Counted from the stretch's first letter, positions 8,753 through 17,929 are shown. The stretch is DNA of 63,647 nt from Cereibacter johrii (GCF_001720585.1 NZ_MABH01000051.1:1-63647), one strand, 5' to 3'. Notes: generated by a model from the letters alone, not told the origin. Numbers and translations are program-made.

Positions 8753-9147
8753 GCTATGCGGGAGCGGTCGCGCTTCAGGCGGCCCTGTATGAGCATCTTT
8801 CGGGCCAGCCCGCGCTGGCGGGCGTGCCGATCCACGACGCGGTTCCCCGCGGCGGCGGGCGCGGAACCTGGATCCTGATCGGTCCCGAGGAGGTCCGCGA
8901 TGCCTCGGACGGCAGCGGCCGCGGCGCCCGGCACGATTTCACCGTCAGCGTGATGTCCGATGCGGCGGGCTTTCTTGCGGCAAAGCGCGTGGCGCTGGCC
9001 CTGTCCGACGCGCTGGTGACGGCGCCGCCCGCGCTTGAGAGGGGGCGGCTGGTGCGGCTCGATTTCCTGAGGGCCGTGGCCCGACGGCTCGCCTCGGGAG
9101 ACGCGCGGCGCATCGACCTGACCTTCCGGGCCCGGATCGAGGAATGA
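8749..9147 (+). CDS. GTA tail terminator-like protein (gp8, DUF3168)
   Basis: This 132-aa protein of the DUF3168 type is thought to cap the tail tube at the head side. The protein begins MSYAGAVALQAALYEHL and contains the family pattern GVPIHDAVPRGGGRGTWILI followed by a beta-strand block (GARHDFTVSVMSDAAG) and a helix. It overlaps g7 by four bases (ATGA). The family assignment comes from the characteristic hxDxVP segment and from its place in the cluster. Confidence 0.82.
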   Translation: MSYAGAVALQAALYEHLSGQPALAGVPIHDAVPRGGGRGTWILIGPEEVRDASDGSGRGARHDFTVSVMSDAAGFLAAKRVALALSDALVTAPPALERGRLVRLDFLRAVARRLASGDARRIDLTFRARIEE

Positions 9148-9184
9148 GGCCGGCCAGAGGCCGGAGTTGGCGAGGAGTGATCGC

Positions 9185-9598
9185 ATGAGCGTGCAGAATG
9201 GCAGGGATCTGCTGGTGAAGGTGGATCTGACGGGCAGCGGCGGGTTCGAGACGATGGCGGGCCTCCGGGCCACGCGCATCGGCTTCAATGCCGAGACGGT
9301 CGATGTGACGTCGCTGGAAAGCCAGGGCGGCTGGCGCGAGCTGCTGGCCGGAGCCGGGGTGAAATCCGCCTCCATAACGGGGTCGGGCGTGTTCAGGGAC
9401 GCGGCGACGGACGAGCGGGCGCGGGCGCTGTTCTTCGCCGGAGAAGCGCCGCGCTTTCAGGTGGTGATCCCGAGTTTCGGCACGGTCGAGGGCCCCTTCG
9501 TGATCTCGGCGATCGAATATGCCGGAACCCACGATGGCGAGGCGACCTACGAGATGACGCTCGCCTCGGCGGGCAAGCTCACCTTCACGGCGCACTGA
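9185..9598 (+). CDS. GTA major tail protein (gp9)
   Basis: This tail tube subunit has 137 aa. It opens MSVQNGRDLLVKVDLTGSGG and contains VDVTSLESQGGWRELLAGAG, the pattern of TP901-1/GTA family tube proteins, with alternating beta strands to the end. The ATG at 9185 has a GAGGAG site six bases upstream; the open frame begins at 9167, but that part is unlikely to be translated. The stop overlaps g10 as TGATG. Confidence 0.88.
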   Translation: MSVQNGRDLLVKVDLTGSGGFETMAGLRATRIGFNAETVDVTSLESQGGWRELLAGAGVKSASITGSGVFRDAATDERARALFFAGEAPRFQVVIPSFGTVEGPFVISAIEYAGTHDGEATYEMTLASAGKLTFTAH

Positions 9599-9915
9599 TG
9601 GCCAATCCCTGGACGGGCGAGGTGGCGATCTGGCTCGACGGCCGGTGCCACACGGGCAAGCTCACGCTGGGAGCGCTGGCGGAGCTCGAGGCGGATCTCG
9701 GCGCGGACAGTCTGATCGCGCTGGTGGAGCGGTTCGAGGAGCGGCGCTTCTCGGCGCGCGACGTGATCGCCGTCCTCGTGGCGGGGCTCCGGGGCGGCGG
9801 CTGGCAGGGCACGGCCGAGGAGCTCGGCCGGGCGGAGGTGGGCGGGGGCGCGGTGGGGGCGGCCCGGGCCGCGGCGGAGCTTCTGGTGCGAGCCTTCGCG
9901 CTGCCGGAGGGATGA
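9598..9915 (+). CDS. GTA gp10, tail assembly chaperone-type protein
   Basis: This 105-aa protein of the GTA gp10 (GTA_TIM-neighbour, GTA family) type starts MANPWTGEVAIWLDGRCHTG. A segment reading LTLGALAELEADLGADSLIALV follows and is typical of tail-assembly chaperones of the phage gam/gpG kind. It lies just before the tape measure with g10.1, as tail chaperones usually do. The C-terminal third is Ala/Gly-rich. Confidence 0.8.
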   Translation: MANPWTGEVAIWLDGRCHTGKLTLGALAELEADLGADSLIALVERFEERRFSARDVIAVLVAGLRGGGWQGTAEELGRAEVGGGAVGAARAAAELLVRAFALPEG

Positions 9916-9916
9916 G

Positions 9917-10117
9917 ATGGGCCGGCTCGACTGGCCCGCCCTCCTGCGGCTGGGGCTCGAGGGGCTGCGGCTGTCGCCCGAGGCCTTCTGGCGGCTCACG
10001 CCTGCCGAACTGAGGATCATGCTGGGCGCGTCCGCCGTGGCGCCCCTGTCGCGCGCGCGGCTCGACGAGCTGCTGCGCGCCTATCCGGATGTCGAGAAGG
10101 AAGAGGATCATGGCTGA
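9917..10117 (+). CDS. GTA gp10.1, small tail chaperone (DUF2376-like)
   Basis: This 66-aa protein reads MGRLDWPALLRLGLEGLRLS and then PEAFWRLTPAELRIMLG, the short helical pattern of the small GTA/rcc01693 family of phage tail assembly proteins. A GGAGGGATGAG ribosome site sits over the g10 stop. The last codons overlap the tape measure start at 10110. It is absent from many automatic annotations because of its size, but codon use and coupling support it. Confidence 0.82.
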   Translation: MGRLDWPALLRLGLEGLRLSPEAFWRLTPAELRIMLGASAVAPLSRARLDELLRAYPDVEKEEDHG

Positions 10118-10760
10118 CATCGAGTCTCTGGAAGAGCAGGTGGCGGCGCTCGAGAGCACGCTCGGCAGTGCGGCCGGGATGACGGCCAGCTTCGAGAGCG
10201 AACTGGCGCGGATGCGGGACGCGATGATCTTCACGAACCGCGAGGTGGATCGTCTGTCGAGCGGCATTGGGACCGGCCTCAGGCGCGCCTTCGACGGGGT
10301 TCTGTTCGACGGCATGAAGCTCTCGGACGCAATGCAGGGTCTCGCGCAATCCATCTCGCGCACCGTCTATTCGGTGGCGATGAAGCCGGTGCAGGACGCG
10401 GTGTCGGGCTTTCTGACCAGCGGCCTCAACTCGATCCTCGGGGGGCTGATGCCTTTCGCCGGGGGGGGCGCCTTCTCGCAGGGGAGGGTCATGCCCTTCG
10501 CGCGCGGCGGTGTGGTGGCGGGAACCACGCCCTTTGCCATGCGCGGCGCCACGGGGCTCATGGGCGAGGCGGGGCCCGAGGCGATTCTGCCGCTCGCGCG
10601 CGGCGCGGACGGGCGGCTCGGCGTGCAGGCGGGGGGCGGACGCGCGGTGCAGGTGGTGATGAACGTGGCCACGCCCGATGTGCAGGGCTTCGAGCGCAGC
10701 CGGGGCCAGATCGCCGCGCAGGTGAGCCGGATGCTCGCGCGCGGGCAGCGCAACGGTTAG
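10110..10760 (+). CDS. GTA tape measure protein (gp11)
   Basis: This tape measure has only 216 aa, which predicts a very short tail, as GTA particles have. The N-terminus is coiled coil (SLEEQVAALESTLGS), followed by helices, a Gly-rich stretch (GGLMPFAGGGAFSQG) and the conserved GEAGPEAILPLARGADG segment found near the C-terminus of tape measure proteins. The ATG at 10110 is preceded by GAGAAGGAAGAGG. The in-frame upstream extension from 10089 is not needed. Confidence 0.88.
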   Translation: MADIESLEEQVAALESTLGSAAGMTASFESELARMRDAMIFTNREVDRLSSGIGTGLRRAFDGVLFDGMKLSDAMQGLAQSISRTVYSVAMKPVQDAVSGFLTSGLNSILGGLMPFAGGGAFSQGRVMPFARGGVVAGTTPFAMRGATGLMGEAGPEAILPLARGADGRLGVQAGGGRAVQVVMNVATPDVQGFERSRGQIAAQVSRMLARGQRNG

Positions 10761-10769
10761 GGGGACGCC

Positions 10770-11402
10770 ATGGGCTTTCACGAGGTCCGGTTTCCGACCA
10801 ACCTCAGCTTCGGCTCGATCGGAGGTCCGGAGCGGCGGACCGAGATCGTCACGCTGGTCAATGGCTTCGAGGAGCGCAACAGCCTCTGGGCCCATTCGCG
10901 CCGCCGCTACGATGCGGGCGTGGCGCTCCGCTCGCTCGACGATGTCGAGGCGCTTCTGGCCTTCTTCGAGGCGCGCCGCGGCCAGCTTTACGGCTTTCGC
11001 TGGAAGGACTGGGCCGACTATCGCTCCTGTCCGGCCACCGCCTCTCCGGGGCCGATGGATCAGCCTTTGGGCACCGGCGACGGGAGCAACCGGGCGTTTG
11101 CGCTGGCCAAGACCTATCGCTCTGGAAGCGAGACCTATGTGCGGCCGGTGGCGAAACCCGTCGCGGGCTCGGTGAAGGTGGCGGTGGCGGGCGCGGTGCT
11201 GGTGGAGGGCGCGGGCTTCTCGGTCGACGAGATCAGGGGGCTCGTCACGCTCGCCGCGGCCCCCGCCGAAGGCGCCGCGGTCACGGCGGGGTTCGAGTTC
11301 GACGTGCCGGTGCGGTTCGATACCGACCGGATCCAGATCTCGATGGCCTCGTTCCAGGCGGGCGAGGTTCCGAGCGTTCCGGTGATGGAGGTGCGGGTCT
11401 GA
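10770..11402 (+). CDS. GTA distal tail protein (gp12, DUF2460)
   Basis: This DUF2460 family protein has 210 aa and is the distal tail component between tube and hub. The opening MGFHEVRFPTNLSFGSIGGP, the NGFEERNSLWAHSRRRYDAG block and FFEARRGQLYGFRWKDWADY are diagnostic for the family. A GGGGGACGCC stretch precedes the ATG. The stop overlaps g13 as TGATG. Confidence 0.93.
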   Translation: MGFHEVRFPTNLSFGSIGGPERRTEIVTLVNGFEERNSLWAHSRRRYDAGVALRSLDDVEALLAFFEARRGQLYGFRWKDWADYRSCPATASPGPMDQPLGTGDGSNRAFALAKTYRSGSETYVRPVAKPVAGSVKVAVAGAVLVEGAGFSVDEIRGLVTLAAAPAEGAAVTAGFEFDVPVRFDTDRIQISMASFQAGEVPSVPVMEVRV

Positions 11403-12286
11403 TGGGCGCGGCAGAGCTTCATGCGCATCTGAAGAGCGGCGCGACCACCGTCTGCCGGTGCTGGGCCGTGACACGGCGGGACGGCAGGCTGTTCGGCTTC
11501 ACCGATCACGATCGGGATCTGACGTTCGAGGGGCGGCTGTTCCGGGCAGAGACGGGGCTCACCTCGTCGGCGCTGCAGCAGACGACGGGACTTTCGGTGG
11601 ACAATGCCGAGACCGTCGGGGCGCTCTCGCATATGTCGGTGACGGAGGCGGATCTGCTCGCGGGCCGGTTCGACGGGGCGGAGGTGCTGGCATGGCTCGT
11701 GAACTGGGCCGATGTCAGCGAGAGACTGCTGCAGTTCCGCGGAACGCTGGGCGAGATCACCCATTCCGGAGGACGGTTCCGCGCAGAGCTGCGCGGCCTG
11801 ACCGAGGCGCTGAACCAGCCGCAGGGGCGGGTCTATCAGCGGGCCTGTCAGGCGGTGCTGGGCGACCGGAACTGCGGGGTCGATCTGAGCGCCGAAGGAT
11901 TTGCGACGGAACGGACGGTAGAGACCGTCGTCGGGCGGCAGACCTTCGGCTTCGTGGGTCTGCCTGCGTTCCCGGATCGCTGGTTCGAGCAGGGGCGGCT
12001 TGTCGTGATGACCGGTGACGCGGCGGGAGCGATGGGCGTGGTCAAGTCGGACCGGCGTCGGGGAGAGGCGCGGACGGTGGAGCTGTGGGAGGCGTTCGGG
12101 CCGCAGATCGTCGTGGGCGACCGCGTCCGCCTTGAGGCGGGCTGCGACCGGAGGGCCGAGACCTGTCGCCTGAAATTCGACAATTACAGGAACTTCCGGG
12201 GCTTTCCTCATCTTCCGGGGGAAGACTGGCTCAGCGCCTATCCGGCGGCGACGGAGACGCACGATGGCGGGAGCCTGTGGCGATGA
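11402..12286 (+). CDS. GTA hub protein (gp13, DUF2163/DUF2163-C)
   Basis: This 294-aa protein of the DUF2163 family forms the hub of the baseplate. It shows RDGRLFGFTDHDRDLTFEG near the N-terminus and, in the C-terminal half, four cysteines in the patterns RACQAVLGDRNCGVDL and GCDRRAETCRLKFDNYRNFR. This arrangement resembles the iron-sulfur-binding C-terminal domain of lambda-like gpL hub proteins; cluster binding here is inferred from the cysteines. It is followed by a four-base overlap with the peptidase gene. Confidence 0.9.
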   Translation: MGAAELHAHLKSGATTVCRCWAVTRRDGRLFGFTDHDRDLTFEGRLFRAETGLTSSALQQTTGLSVDNAETVGALSHMSVTEADLLAGRFDGAEVLAWLVNWADVSERLLQFRGTLGEITHSGGRFRAELRGLTEALNQPQGRVYQRACQAVLGDRNCGVDLSAEGFATERTVETVVGRQTFGFVGLPAFPDRWFEQGRLVVMTGDAAGAMGVVKSDRRRGEARTVELWEAFGPQIVVGDRVRLEAGCDRRAETCRLKFDNYRNFRGFPHLPGEDWLSAYPAATETHDGGSLWR

Positions 12287-12723
12287 GCGGCGCCGATGTG
12301 GTTGCAGAGGCACGGTCTTGGCTGGGCACGCCCTACGTCCATCAGGCTTCGGCCAAGGGGGCCGGCGCGGATTGTCTGGGCCTTCTCAGGGGCATCTGGC
12401 GGTCATTGATCGGCCCCGAACCGCTGAGGGTGCCGGCCTATACGCCCGATTGGTCGGAGCCGTCCGGCCATGAAGAGCTGATGGCGGCGTGCGACCGGTG
12501 GCTTGTCCGCAAGCCGCCGGAGGCTGCGGCGGAGGGAGACGTGCTGCTCTTCCGCATGAGGCCGGGCGCGGTCGCCAAGCATCTCGGCATTCTGGTTCGC
12601 CCGGGTCCGGGCGCCTCGTTCATCCACGCCTATGGCGGCCATGGCACCGTCGAAAGCCCGCTCTCCGAGCCCTGGGCCGAGCGGATCGCCGCGCGTTATG
12701 CATTTCCGGAAAGGACGGGCTGA
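12283..12723 (+). CDS. GTA cell-wall peptidase (gp14, NlpC/P60)
   Basis: This 146-aa NlpC/P60 cysteine peptidase is carried at the tail tip and thought to open the recipient's peptidoglycan. The catalytic Cys is in GADCLGLLRGIW and the catalytic His in AKHLGILV. The preceding WLGTPYVHQASAKG is the usual family opening. The start overlaps the g13 stop (ATGA) and the end overlaps g15 (TGATG). Confidence 0.92.
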   Translation: MSGADVVAEARSWLGTPYVHQASAKGAGADCLGLLRGIWRSLIGPEPLRVPAYTPDWSEPSGHEELMAACDRWLVRKPPEAAAEGDVLLFRMRPGAVAKHLGILVRPGPGASFIHAYGGHGTVESPLSEPWAERIAARYAFPERTG

Positions 12724-15700
12724 TGGCGACCCTTCTGCTGGCGGCGGCCGGATCGGCGATCGGAGCAGGCTTCGGCGGCACGGTGCTGGGGCTGACGGGC
12801 GCCGTCATCGGGCGCGCGATCGGGGCGACGGTCGGACAGATGATCGACCAGCGGCTGATGGGCGCCGGATCGCAGACGGTCCGCACCGGGCGGATCGAAC
12901 GCTTTCGCCTGATGGGCGCCGGCGAGGGCGCTCCCGTGGCGCAGCTGTTCGGCCGCAATCGCGTGGCGGGACAGGTGATCTGGGCCTCCCGCTTCCTCGA
13001 GCGCCAGTCCGAGAGCTCGGGCGGCGGAAAGGGCGGCGGACCGAGATCGACCGTCGTGAGCTATTCCTATTCCGTCAGCCTCGCCATTGCGCTGTGCCAG
13101 GGCGAGATCCTGCGCATCGGCCGCATCTGGGCCGACGGTGCCGAGATTGCGGCGGGCTCGCTCAACCTCCGGCTCTATCGCGGGACAGAGGCTCAACTGC
13201 CGGATCCCAAGATCGAGGCGGTGGAGGGGGCGGGCATGGCGCCGGCCTATCGCGGGATCGCCTATGTGGTCATCGAGGATCTCGACCTCGCCCGGTTCGG
13301 CAACCGGGTCCCGCAATTCTCGTTCGAGGTGATGCGGGCGGCGCAGGGGGCTCTGGCGGATCGGGTGATGACCCTGCAGCGGGCGGTGAAGGGCGTGGCG
13401 CTGATCCCGGGAACGGGAGAATATGCTCTGGCCACGAGCCGTCTCGCCTATAGCGCCGAGCCGGGCGAGACCAGGGCCGCCAACATGCACACGGCCACGG
13501 GGGAGAGCGACATGCGCACCTCGCTTGCACAGCTGAGGGGCGAGCTTCCGGCCTGTCGTTCGGTGTCGCTGGTCGTGTCCTGGTTCGGGAGCGATCTGCG
13601 CTGCGGCACCTGCGAGATCCGTCCGAAGGTCGAGAAACATCTCGACGCGGCGACCATGGCCTGGCGCTCGGGCGGCATCGACCGCGAGCAGGCCGAGCGG
13701 GTGGCGCGGCTCGACGACCGTCCGGTCTATGGGGGAACGCCTGCGGATGCGGCGGTGGTCGAGGCGATCCTCGCCCTGAAGGCGCAGAACTGTTCGGTGC
13801 TCTATTATCCGTTCATCCTCATGGAGCAGCTTCCGGGCAATGATCTGCCGGACCCCTGGTCGGGTGCGGCGGGCCAGCCGGCCCTGCCCTGGCGCGGGCG
13901 GATCACGCTCTCCGCGGCGCCGGGGCGGCCGGGGACGCCTGACAGGACAGGAGCGGCCGAGGACGAGGTGCGCGCCTTCTTCGGCGATGCGGACCCTGGC
14001 CAGTTCCGCATCGAGGACGGGCGCGTGATCCATGAGGGCGCCGATGACTGGCGCTACCGGCGCTTCATCCTCCACGCGGCCTGGCTCTGTCGGCTGGCGG
14101 GCGGGGTGGAGGCCTTCTGCGTGGGATCCGAGTTGCGCGGGCTGACGAGGATCCGGGGGGCGAACGACAGCTTCCCGGCAGTGGCGGAACTGCGGAGGCT
14201 TGCGGCCGATGTCCGCGACATTCTCGGGGCCGAGGTGAAGATCGGTTACGCCGCGGACTGGAGCGAATGGTCCGGTCTCCATGCCGATGGCAATCTCTAC
14301 TTCCATCTCGATCCGCTCTGGTCGGACCCTAACATCGATTTCATCGGCATCGACAATTACATGCCGCTCTCGGACTGGCGCGAGGCCGAGACCCATGCGG
14401 ACGCGCGGTGGCCCTCGGTGCAGGATCTGGACTATCTCAAGTCGAACATCGCCGGAGGCGAGGGTTTCGAGGGGTATTATCCCGACGAGGCAGCGGCGGC
14501 GGCTCAGGACCGGCGGCCGATCACCGACATGGATTTCGCAGAGCCTTGGGTGCATCGCCCGAAGGACCTCCGATCCTGGTGGTCGTTGCCCCATCACGAG
14601 CGCATCGGCGGCGTGCGGCAGGCGGAGCCGACCGGCTGGGTCCCCCGCTCGAAGCCGATCTGGTTCACCGAATACGGGTGTCCGGCGCTCGACCTCGGGA
14701 CCAACCAGCCGAACCTGTTCATCGATCCCAAAAGCTCGGAATCGGCGCTGCCGCGCGGCTCGTCGGGGCGACGCGACGACGGGATCGCGATGAACTACCT
14801 GCGGGCGATGGCCGAATATTGGGAGGATGAGGCCAACAATCCCGTCTCGGACCTCTACGGCGGCCCCATGGTCGACATGGGCCGCGCCCATGTCTGGGCC
14901 TGGGACGCCCGTCCCTTTCCGGCCTTTCCCGCCCTTGGCGATGTCTGGTCCGACGGGGCGAACTATGCGCGGGGCCATTGGCTGAACGGTCGCGCGGCCT
15001 CGCAACCGCTCTCTGCCGTGGTGGCCGAGATCTGCGAACGATCCGGGGTGACTGCCATCGACGTCACGCAATTGCAGGGCGTGGTGCGCGGCTACGGGAT
15101 TTCCGAGGTCGACAGTGCGCGGGCGGCCCTGCAGCCGCTGATGCTGGCCTATGGCTTCGAGGCGCTGGAGCGCGAGGGCAAGCTGATCTTCCGCATGCGC
15201 GACGGGCGCGCGAAGGCCACCGTCTCGCGCGAGACCCTGGTGGCGTCGGACGATCTCGAGGGCGCGCTCGAGCGCGTGCGCGCGGCGGAGGTCGAGACCG
15301 CGGGCCGGGTGCGGCTGAACTTTCTCGAGGCGGAAGGCGACTATGAGGCACGGCAGGTCGAGGCCGCCTTCCCGGACGAAGCGACCTTTGCCGTCTCGCA
15401 GTCCGAGGTGCCGCTCGTCCTCACCTCGGGCGAGGCGCGTGGCGCCGTCGAGCGGTGGCTGGCCGAGGCCCGCGTGGCGCGCGACAGTCTGCGTCTGGCC
15501 CTGCCGCGGTCGGCTCTGGCCTTCGGTGCCGGCGACGTTCTGGAGATCGAGGGGCGGCGCTATCGCATCGACCGCCTCGATCAGGCCGAATGCCAGCTGG
15601 CGGAGGCGGTCCGTGTGGAGCCCGGCATCTATCGCCCCGCCGACATGGCCGAAGAGCAGGTGCGCACGCGCCGCATCGTGGCTTCCGGTCCGGTCCGGCC

Positions 15701-16613
15701 GATCTTTCTCGATCTGCCGCTTCTCACGGGAGCCGAGCTGCCCCATTCCCCCCACCTGGGTGTGGTGGCGGCGCCCTGGCCGGGGCAGGTCGCGGTCTGG
15801 AGCGCGACGCAGGATGCGGGCTACCGCCTGAACCGGCTTCTGGGCGTGGCCGCGACGGCGGGCATCACCGAGACGACCCTGCGGGCCGCGCCGATCGGGC
15901 GGTGGGACATGGGCCCGCCGCTCCGGGTGCGGCTGCAGGGGCCGCCGCTCGCCGCGGCCTCGGATCTCGAGGTGCTGAACGGCGCCAACCTCATGGCCAT
16001 CGGGGACGGCCGACCGGACGGGTGGGAGCTCTTCCAGTTCGCGGAGGCGCGGCTGGTCTCGCCCCGCGTCTGGGAGCTTTCGCGCAGGCTCCGGGGGCAG
16101 GCGAGAACCGATGGGCAGATGCCCGAGATCTGGCCCGAAGGCAGCACGGTCGTTCTCGTCAATGGCGCGCTGAGCCAACTCCAGATGCCGCTCGCCGACA
16201 GGGGGCTCGCCCGGCATTACCGGATCGGCGCCGCTGCCCGCGGCTACGACGACCCGGACACCATCCACCGGGTCGAGGCCTTCGCCGGGATCGGGCTCCG
16301 GCCCTATGCGCCGGTCCATCTGGCGGTGGAGCGGGACGGAGACCACATCCTTCTGCGCTGGATCCGGCGCACCCGCGTCGACGGCGACAGCTGGGAGAGC
16401 CGCGAGGTGCCTCTGGGAGAGGAGAGCGAGCTCTATCTGGTCCGCGTCGTGGCAGGGGGAGAGGTGCGCCGACAGGTCGAGGTGCGCGAGCCGCGCTGGA
16501 CCTACACCGGGGCAGCGCAAGCGGCGGATGGCGTGGGACGCGCCTTCGTCCTCGAAGTCGCCCAGGTGTCGGAGAGCTTCGGGCCCGGACCGTTCCGGCG
16601 GATCGCGCTCTGA
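12723..16613 (+). CDS. GTA megatron protein (gp15), TIM-barrel-like tail tip
   Basis: This 1296-aa protein is the largest of the cluster and forms the tail tip and host contact. The N-terminus has a Gly/Ala-rich hydrophobic segment (AIGAGFGGTVLGLTGAVIGRA). The middle carries the GTA TIM-barrel-like domain, with FCVGSELRGLTRIRG, LDPLWSDPNIDFIGIDNYMP and KPIWFTEYGCPALDLGTNQP as landmarks. A putative phage-tail domain and a C-terminal beta-rich receptor-contact region follow. The frame is open far upstream (12489), but the ATG at 12723 is coupled to the peptidase stop. It is intact throughout. Confidence 0.95.
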   Translation: MATLLLAAAGSAIGAGFGGTVLGLTGAVIGRAIGATVGQMIDQRLMGAGSQTVRTGRIERFRLMGAGEGAPVAQLFGRNRVAGQVIWASRFLERQSESSGGGKGGGPRSTVVSYSYSVSLAIALCQGEILRIGRIWADGAEIAAGSLNLRLYRGTEAQLPDPKIEAVEGAGMAPAYRGIAYVVIEDLDLARFGNRVPQFSFEVMRAAQGALADRVMTLQRAVKGVALIPGTGEYALATSRLAYSAEPGETRAANMHTATGESDMRTSLAQLRGELPACRSVSLVVSWFGSDLRCGTCEIRPKVEKHLDAATMAWRSGGIDREQAERVARLDDRPVYGGTPADAAVVEAILALKAQNCSVLYYPFILMEQLPGNDLPDPWSGAAGQPALPWRGRITLSAAPGRPGTPDRTGAAEDEVRAFFGDADPGQFRIEDGRVIHEGADDWRYRRFILHAAWLCRLAGGVEAFCVGSELRGLTRIRGANDSFPAVAELRRLAADVRDILGAEVKIGYAADWSEWSGLHADGNLYFHLDPLWSDPNIDFIGIDNYMPLSDWREAETHADARWPSVQDLDYLKSNIAGGEGFEGYYPDEAAAAAQDRRPITDMDFAEPWVHRPKDLRSWWSLPHHERIGGVRQAEPTGWVPRSKPIWFTEYGCPALDLGTNQPNLFIDPKSSESALPRGSSGRRDDGIAMNYLRAMAEYWEDEANNPVSDLYGGPMVDMGRAHVWAWDARPFPAFPALGDVWSDGANYARGHWLNGRAASQPLSAVVAEICERSGVTAIDVTQLQGVVRGYGISEVDSARAALQPLMLAYGFEALEREGKLIFRMRDGRAKATVSRETLVASDDLEGALERVRAAEVETAGRVRLNFLEAEGDYEARQVEAAFPDEATFAVSQSEVPLVLTSGEARGAVERWLAEARVARDSLRLALPRSALAFGAGDVLEIEGRRYRIDRLDQAECQLAEAVRVEPGIYRPADMAEEQVRTRRIVASGPVRPIFLDLPLLTGAELPHSPHLGVVAAPWPGQVAVWSATQDAGYRLNRLLGVAATAGITETTLRAAPIGRWDMGPPLRVRLQGPPLAAASDLEVLNGANLMAIGDGRPDGWELFQFAEARLVSPRVWELSRRLRGQARTDGQMPEIWPEGSTVVLVNGALSQLQMPLADRGLARHYRIGAAARGYDDPDTIHRVEAFAGIGLRPYAPVHLAVERDGDHILLRWIRRTRVDGDSWESREVPLGEESELYLVRVVAGGEVRRQVEVREPRWTYTGAAQAADGVGRAFVLEVAQVSESFGPGPFRRIAL

Positions 16614-16616
16614 CCC

Positions 16617-17030
16617 ATGCGGCGGGTTCTTCTGGCCGATCTGCTCGCGGTGGCGGACTGGCTCGCGCCCATGCCGCCCGCGCAGCGGCCCGAGGCGCTG
16701 GCCGGCCTCATCGAGCGGGCGCATCTCGCGCACAAGATCTCCAGACGCCTCGGCCATGCCCATCCCTCCTGGGGAAACGGGTGCCTCGCCTCGGCTGTGG
16801 CAGGTCTCGCGCACCGGAGGGAGGGCCACGATCCGGATCCCGACCAGCTCGAATCCCTGGCCCTGGTGGCAGCCGCCGTCGCGGGACGGCAACGGCGGGC
16901 GCAGGCCCACCGCGAGGGGCGGGGCCAGAGGAAGGCTCTTCCTGAAAGTGAATGCGTCCCTTCCCCTGTCGGTCGGAGTGACTATGTGGTATTTTCGGCG
17001 GTGACGAGGAAAGGACGCTGCGATGGCTGA
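16617..17030 (+). CDS. small conserved protein linked to the GTA cluster
   Basis: This 137-aa protein starts MRRVLLADLLAVADWLAPMP and contains RLGHAHPSWGNGCLASAVAG, a pattern I associate with a small family found directly downstream of the GTA structural genes in Rhodobacterales. The first 90 residues look conserved; the tail is Arg-rich and less convincing. It begins three bases after g15 and overlaps the start of cysE by eight bases, so it is likely the last gene of the GTA transcript. I know of no assigned function. Confidence 0.65.
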   Translation: MRRVLLADLLAVADWLAPMPPAQRPEALAGLIERAHLAHKISRRLGHAHPSWGNGCLASAVAGLAHRREGHDPDPDQLESLALVAAAVAGRQRRAQAHREGRGQRKALPESECVPSPVGRSDYVVFSAVTRKGRCDG

Positions 17031-17829
17031 GGCAAGACCCCGTGTTGCGACAGTGGACCCGGTCTGGCAACGGATCGTGGAAGAGGGCCATGCCGCCATC
17101 CTTGCCGAGCCTCTCCTTGGCGGGCTCGTCCATTCGAGTCTCCTGCACCATCCCTCGATGGAACGGGCGCTTGCCTACCGCTTCTCGCTGAAGCTCGCCT
17201 CGGGCGAGATGAGCGAGCAGATCCTGCGCGAGATCGCGGATGAGGCCTATGCGTCGGACCCGGAGCTCGGGCAGATGGCGCGGGCCGACATGGTCGCCGT
17301 CTACGAGCGCGACCCCGCCTGCCATCGCTTCCTCCAGCCGATCCTCTTCTTCAAGGGCTATCAGGCGGTTCAGGCCTATCGCGTGGGCCACTGGCTCTGG
17401 ACGAACGGACGGCAGGACCTGGCCTATTTCGTGCAGATGCGGGTGTCGGAGGCCTTCGGCGTCGATGTCCACCCGGCGGACCGGATCGGGCGCGGCATCA
17501 TGATCGACCACGCGCATTCCATCGTCATCGGCGAGACGGCCGTCGTGGGCGACAATGTCTCGATGCTCCATTCGGTCACTCTCGGCGGCACCGGCAAGGA
17601 GGATGGCGACCGCCATCCGAAGATCGGCAACGGGGTGCTGATCGGGGCAGGGGCCAAGGTTCTCGGCAACATCCATGTGGGCCATTGCAGCCGGATCGCG
17701 GCCGGCTCCGTCGTGCTGCAGGACGTGCCGCCCTGCACGACGGTGGCGGGCGTCCCTGCGCGCGTGGTGGGGGAAGCGGGCTGCGCGCAGCCCGCCGTCA
17801 CGATGGACCATCTTCTCAGCGACGGCTGA
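17023..17829 (+). CDS. cysE: serine O-acetyltransferase
   Basis: This enzyme makes O-acetylserine from serine and acetyl-CoA, the first step of cysteine synthesis in the cytosol. The N-terminal helical domain (WQRIVEEGHAAILAEPLL) is followed by the left-handed beta-helix with hexapeptide repeats. Landmarks are GVDVHPADRIGRGIMIDHAH with the catalytic DH pair, VVGDNVSMLHSVTLGGTGK, and HPKIGNGVLIGAGAKVLGNI. Its 268 aa are normal. The start lies inside the previous gene, so some cysE translation may be coupled to the GTA transcript, although an own promoter is likely for a housekeeping gene. Confidence 0.95.
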   Translation: MAEARPRVATVDPVWQRIVEEGHAAILAEPLLGGLVHSSLLHHPSMERALAYRFSLKLASGEMSEQILREIADEAYASDPELGQMARADMVAVYERDPACHRFLQPILFFKGYQAVQAYRVGHWLWTNGRQDLAYFVQMRVSEAFGVDVHPADRIGRGIMIDHAHSIVIGETAVVGDNVSMLHSVTLGGTGKEDGDRHPKIGNGVLIGAGAKVLGNIHVGHCSRIAAGSVVLQDVPPCTTVAGVPARVVGEAGCAQPAVTMDHLLSDG

Positions 17830-17840
17830 GCCGCCCGATA

Positions 17841-17880
17841 TGAAAAAGGGGCCGATCCGCGAGGATCGGCCCCTTTTTCA
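17841..17880. terminator. strong bidirectional terminator
   Basis: A perfect 18-bp inverted repeat with a GCGA loop: the arms start TGAAAAAGGGG and end CCCCTTTTTCA. The A-run and T-run flank a GC-rich core, so it works in both directions and separates cysE (+) from the convergent pdh operon (-). Confidence 0.93.
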
Positions 17881-17929
17881 TGTCCTGGGCGTGCAGCGGG
17901 CGCTCCCGTGCAGGGAGCGCCGCCACATG

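Noticed and set aside
2806-17030. Prophage
   Set aside because: Gene order and protein types are those of a gene transfer agent; there is no integrase, repressor, replication or lysis gene.
12696-17099. Very long open frame (1467 codons) on the - strand opposite the megatron gene
   Set aside because: It is Arg/Gly/Pro/His-rich without domain pattern and mirrors the codon bias of the + strand gene in high-GC DNA.
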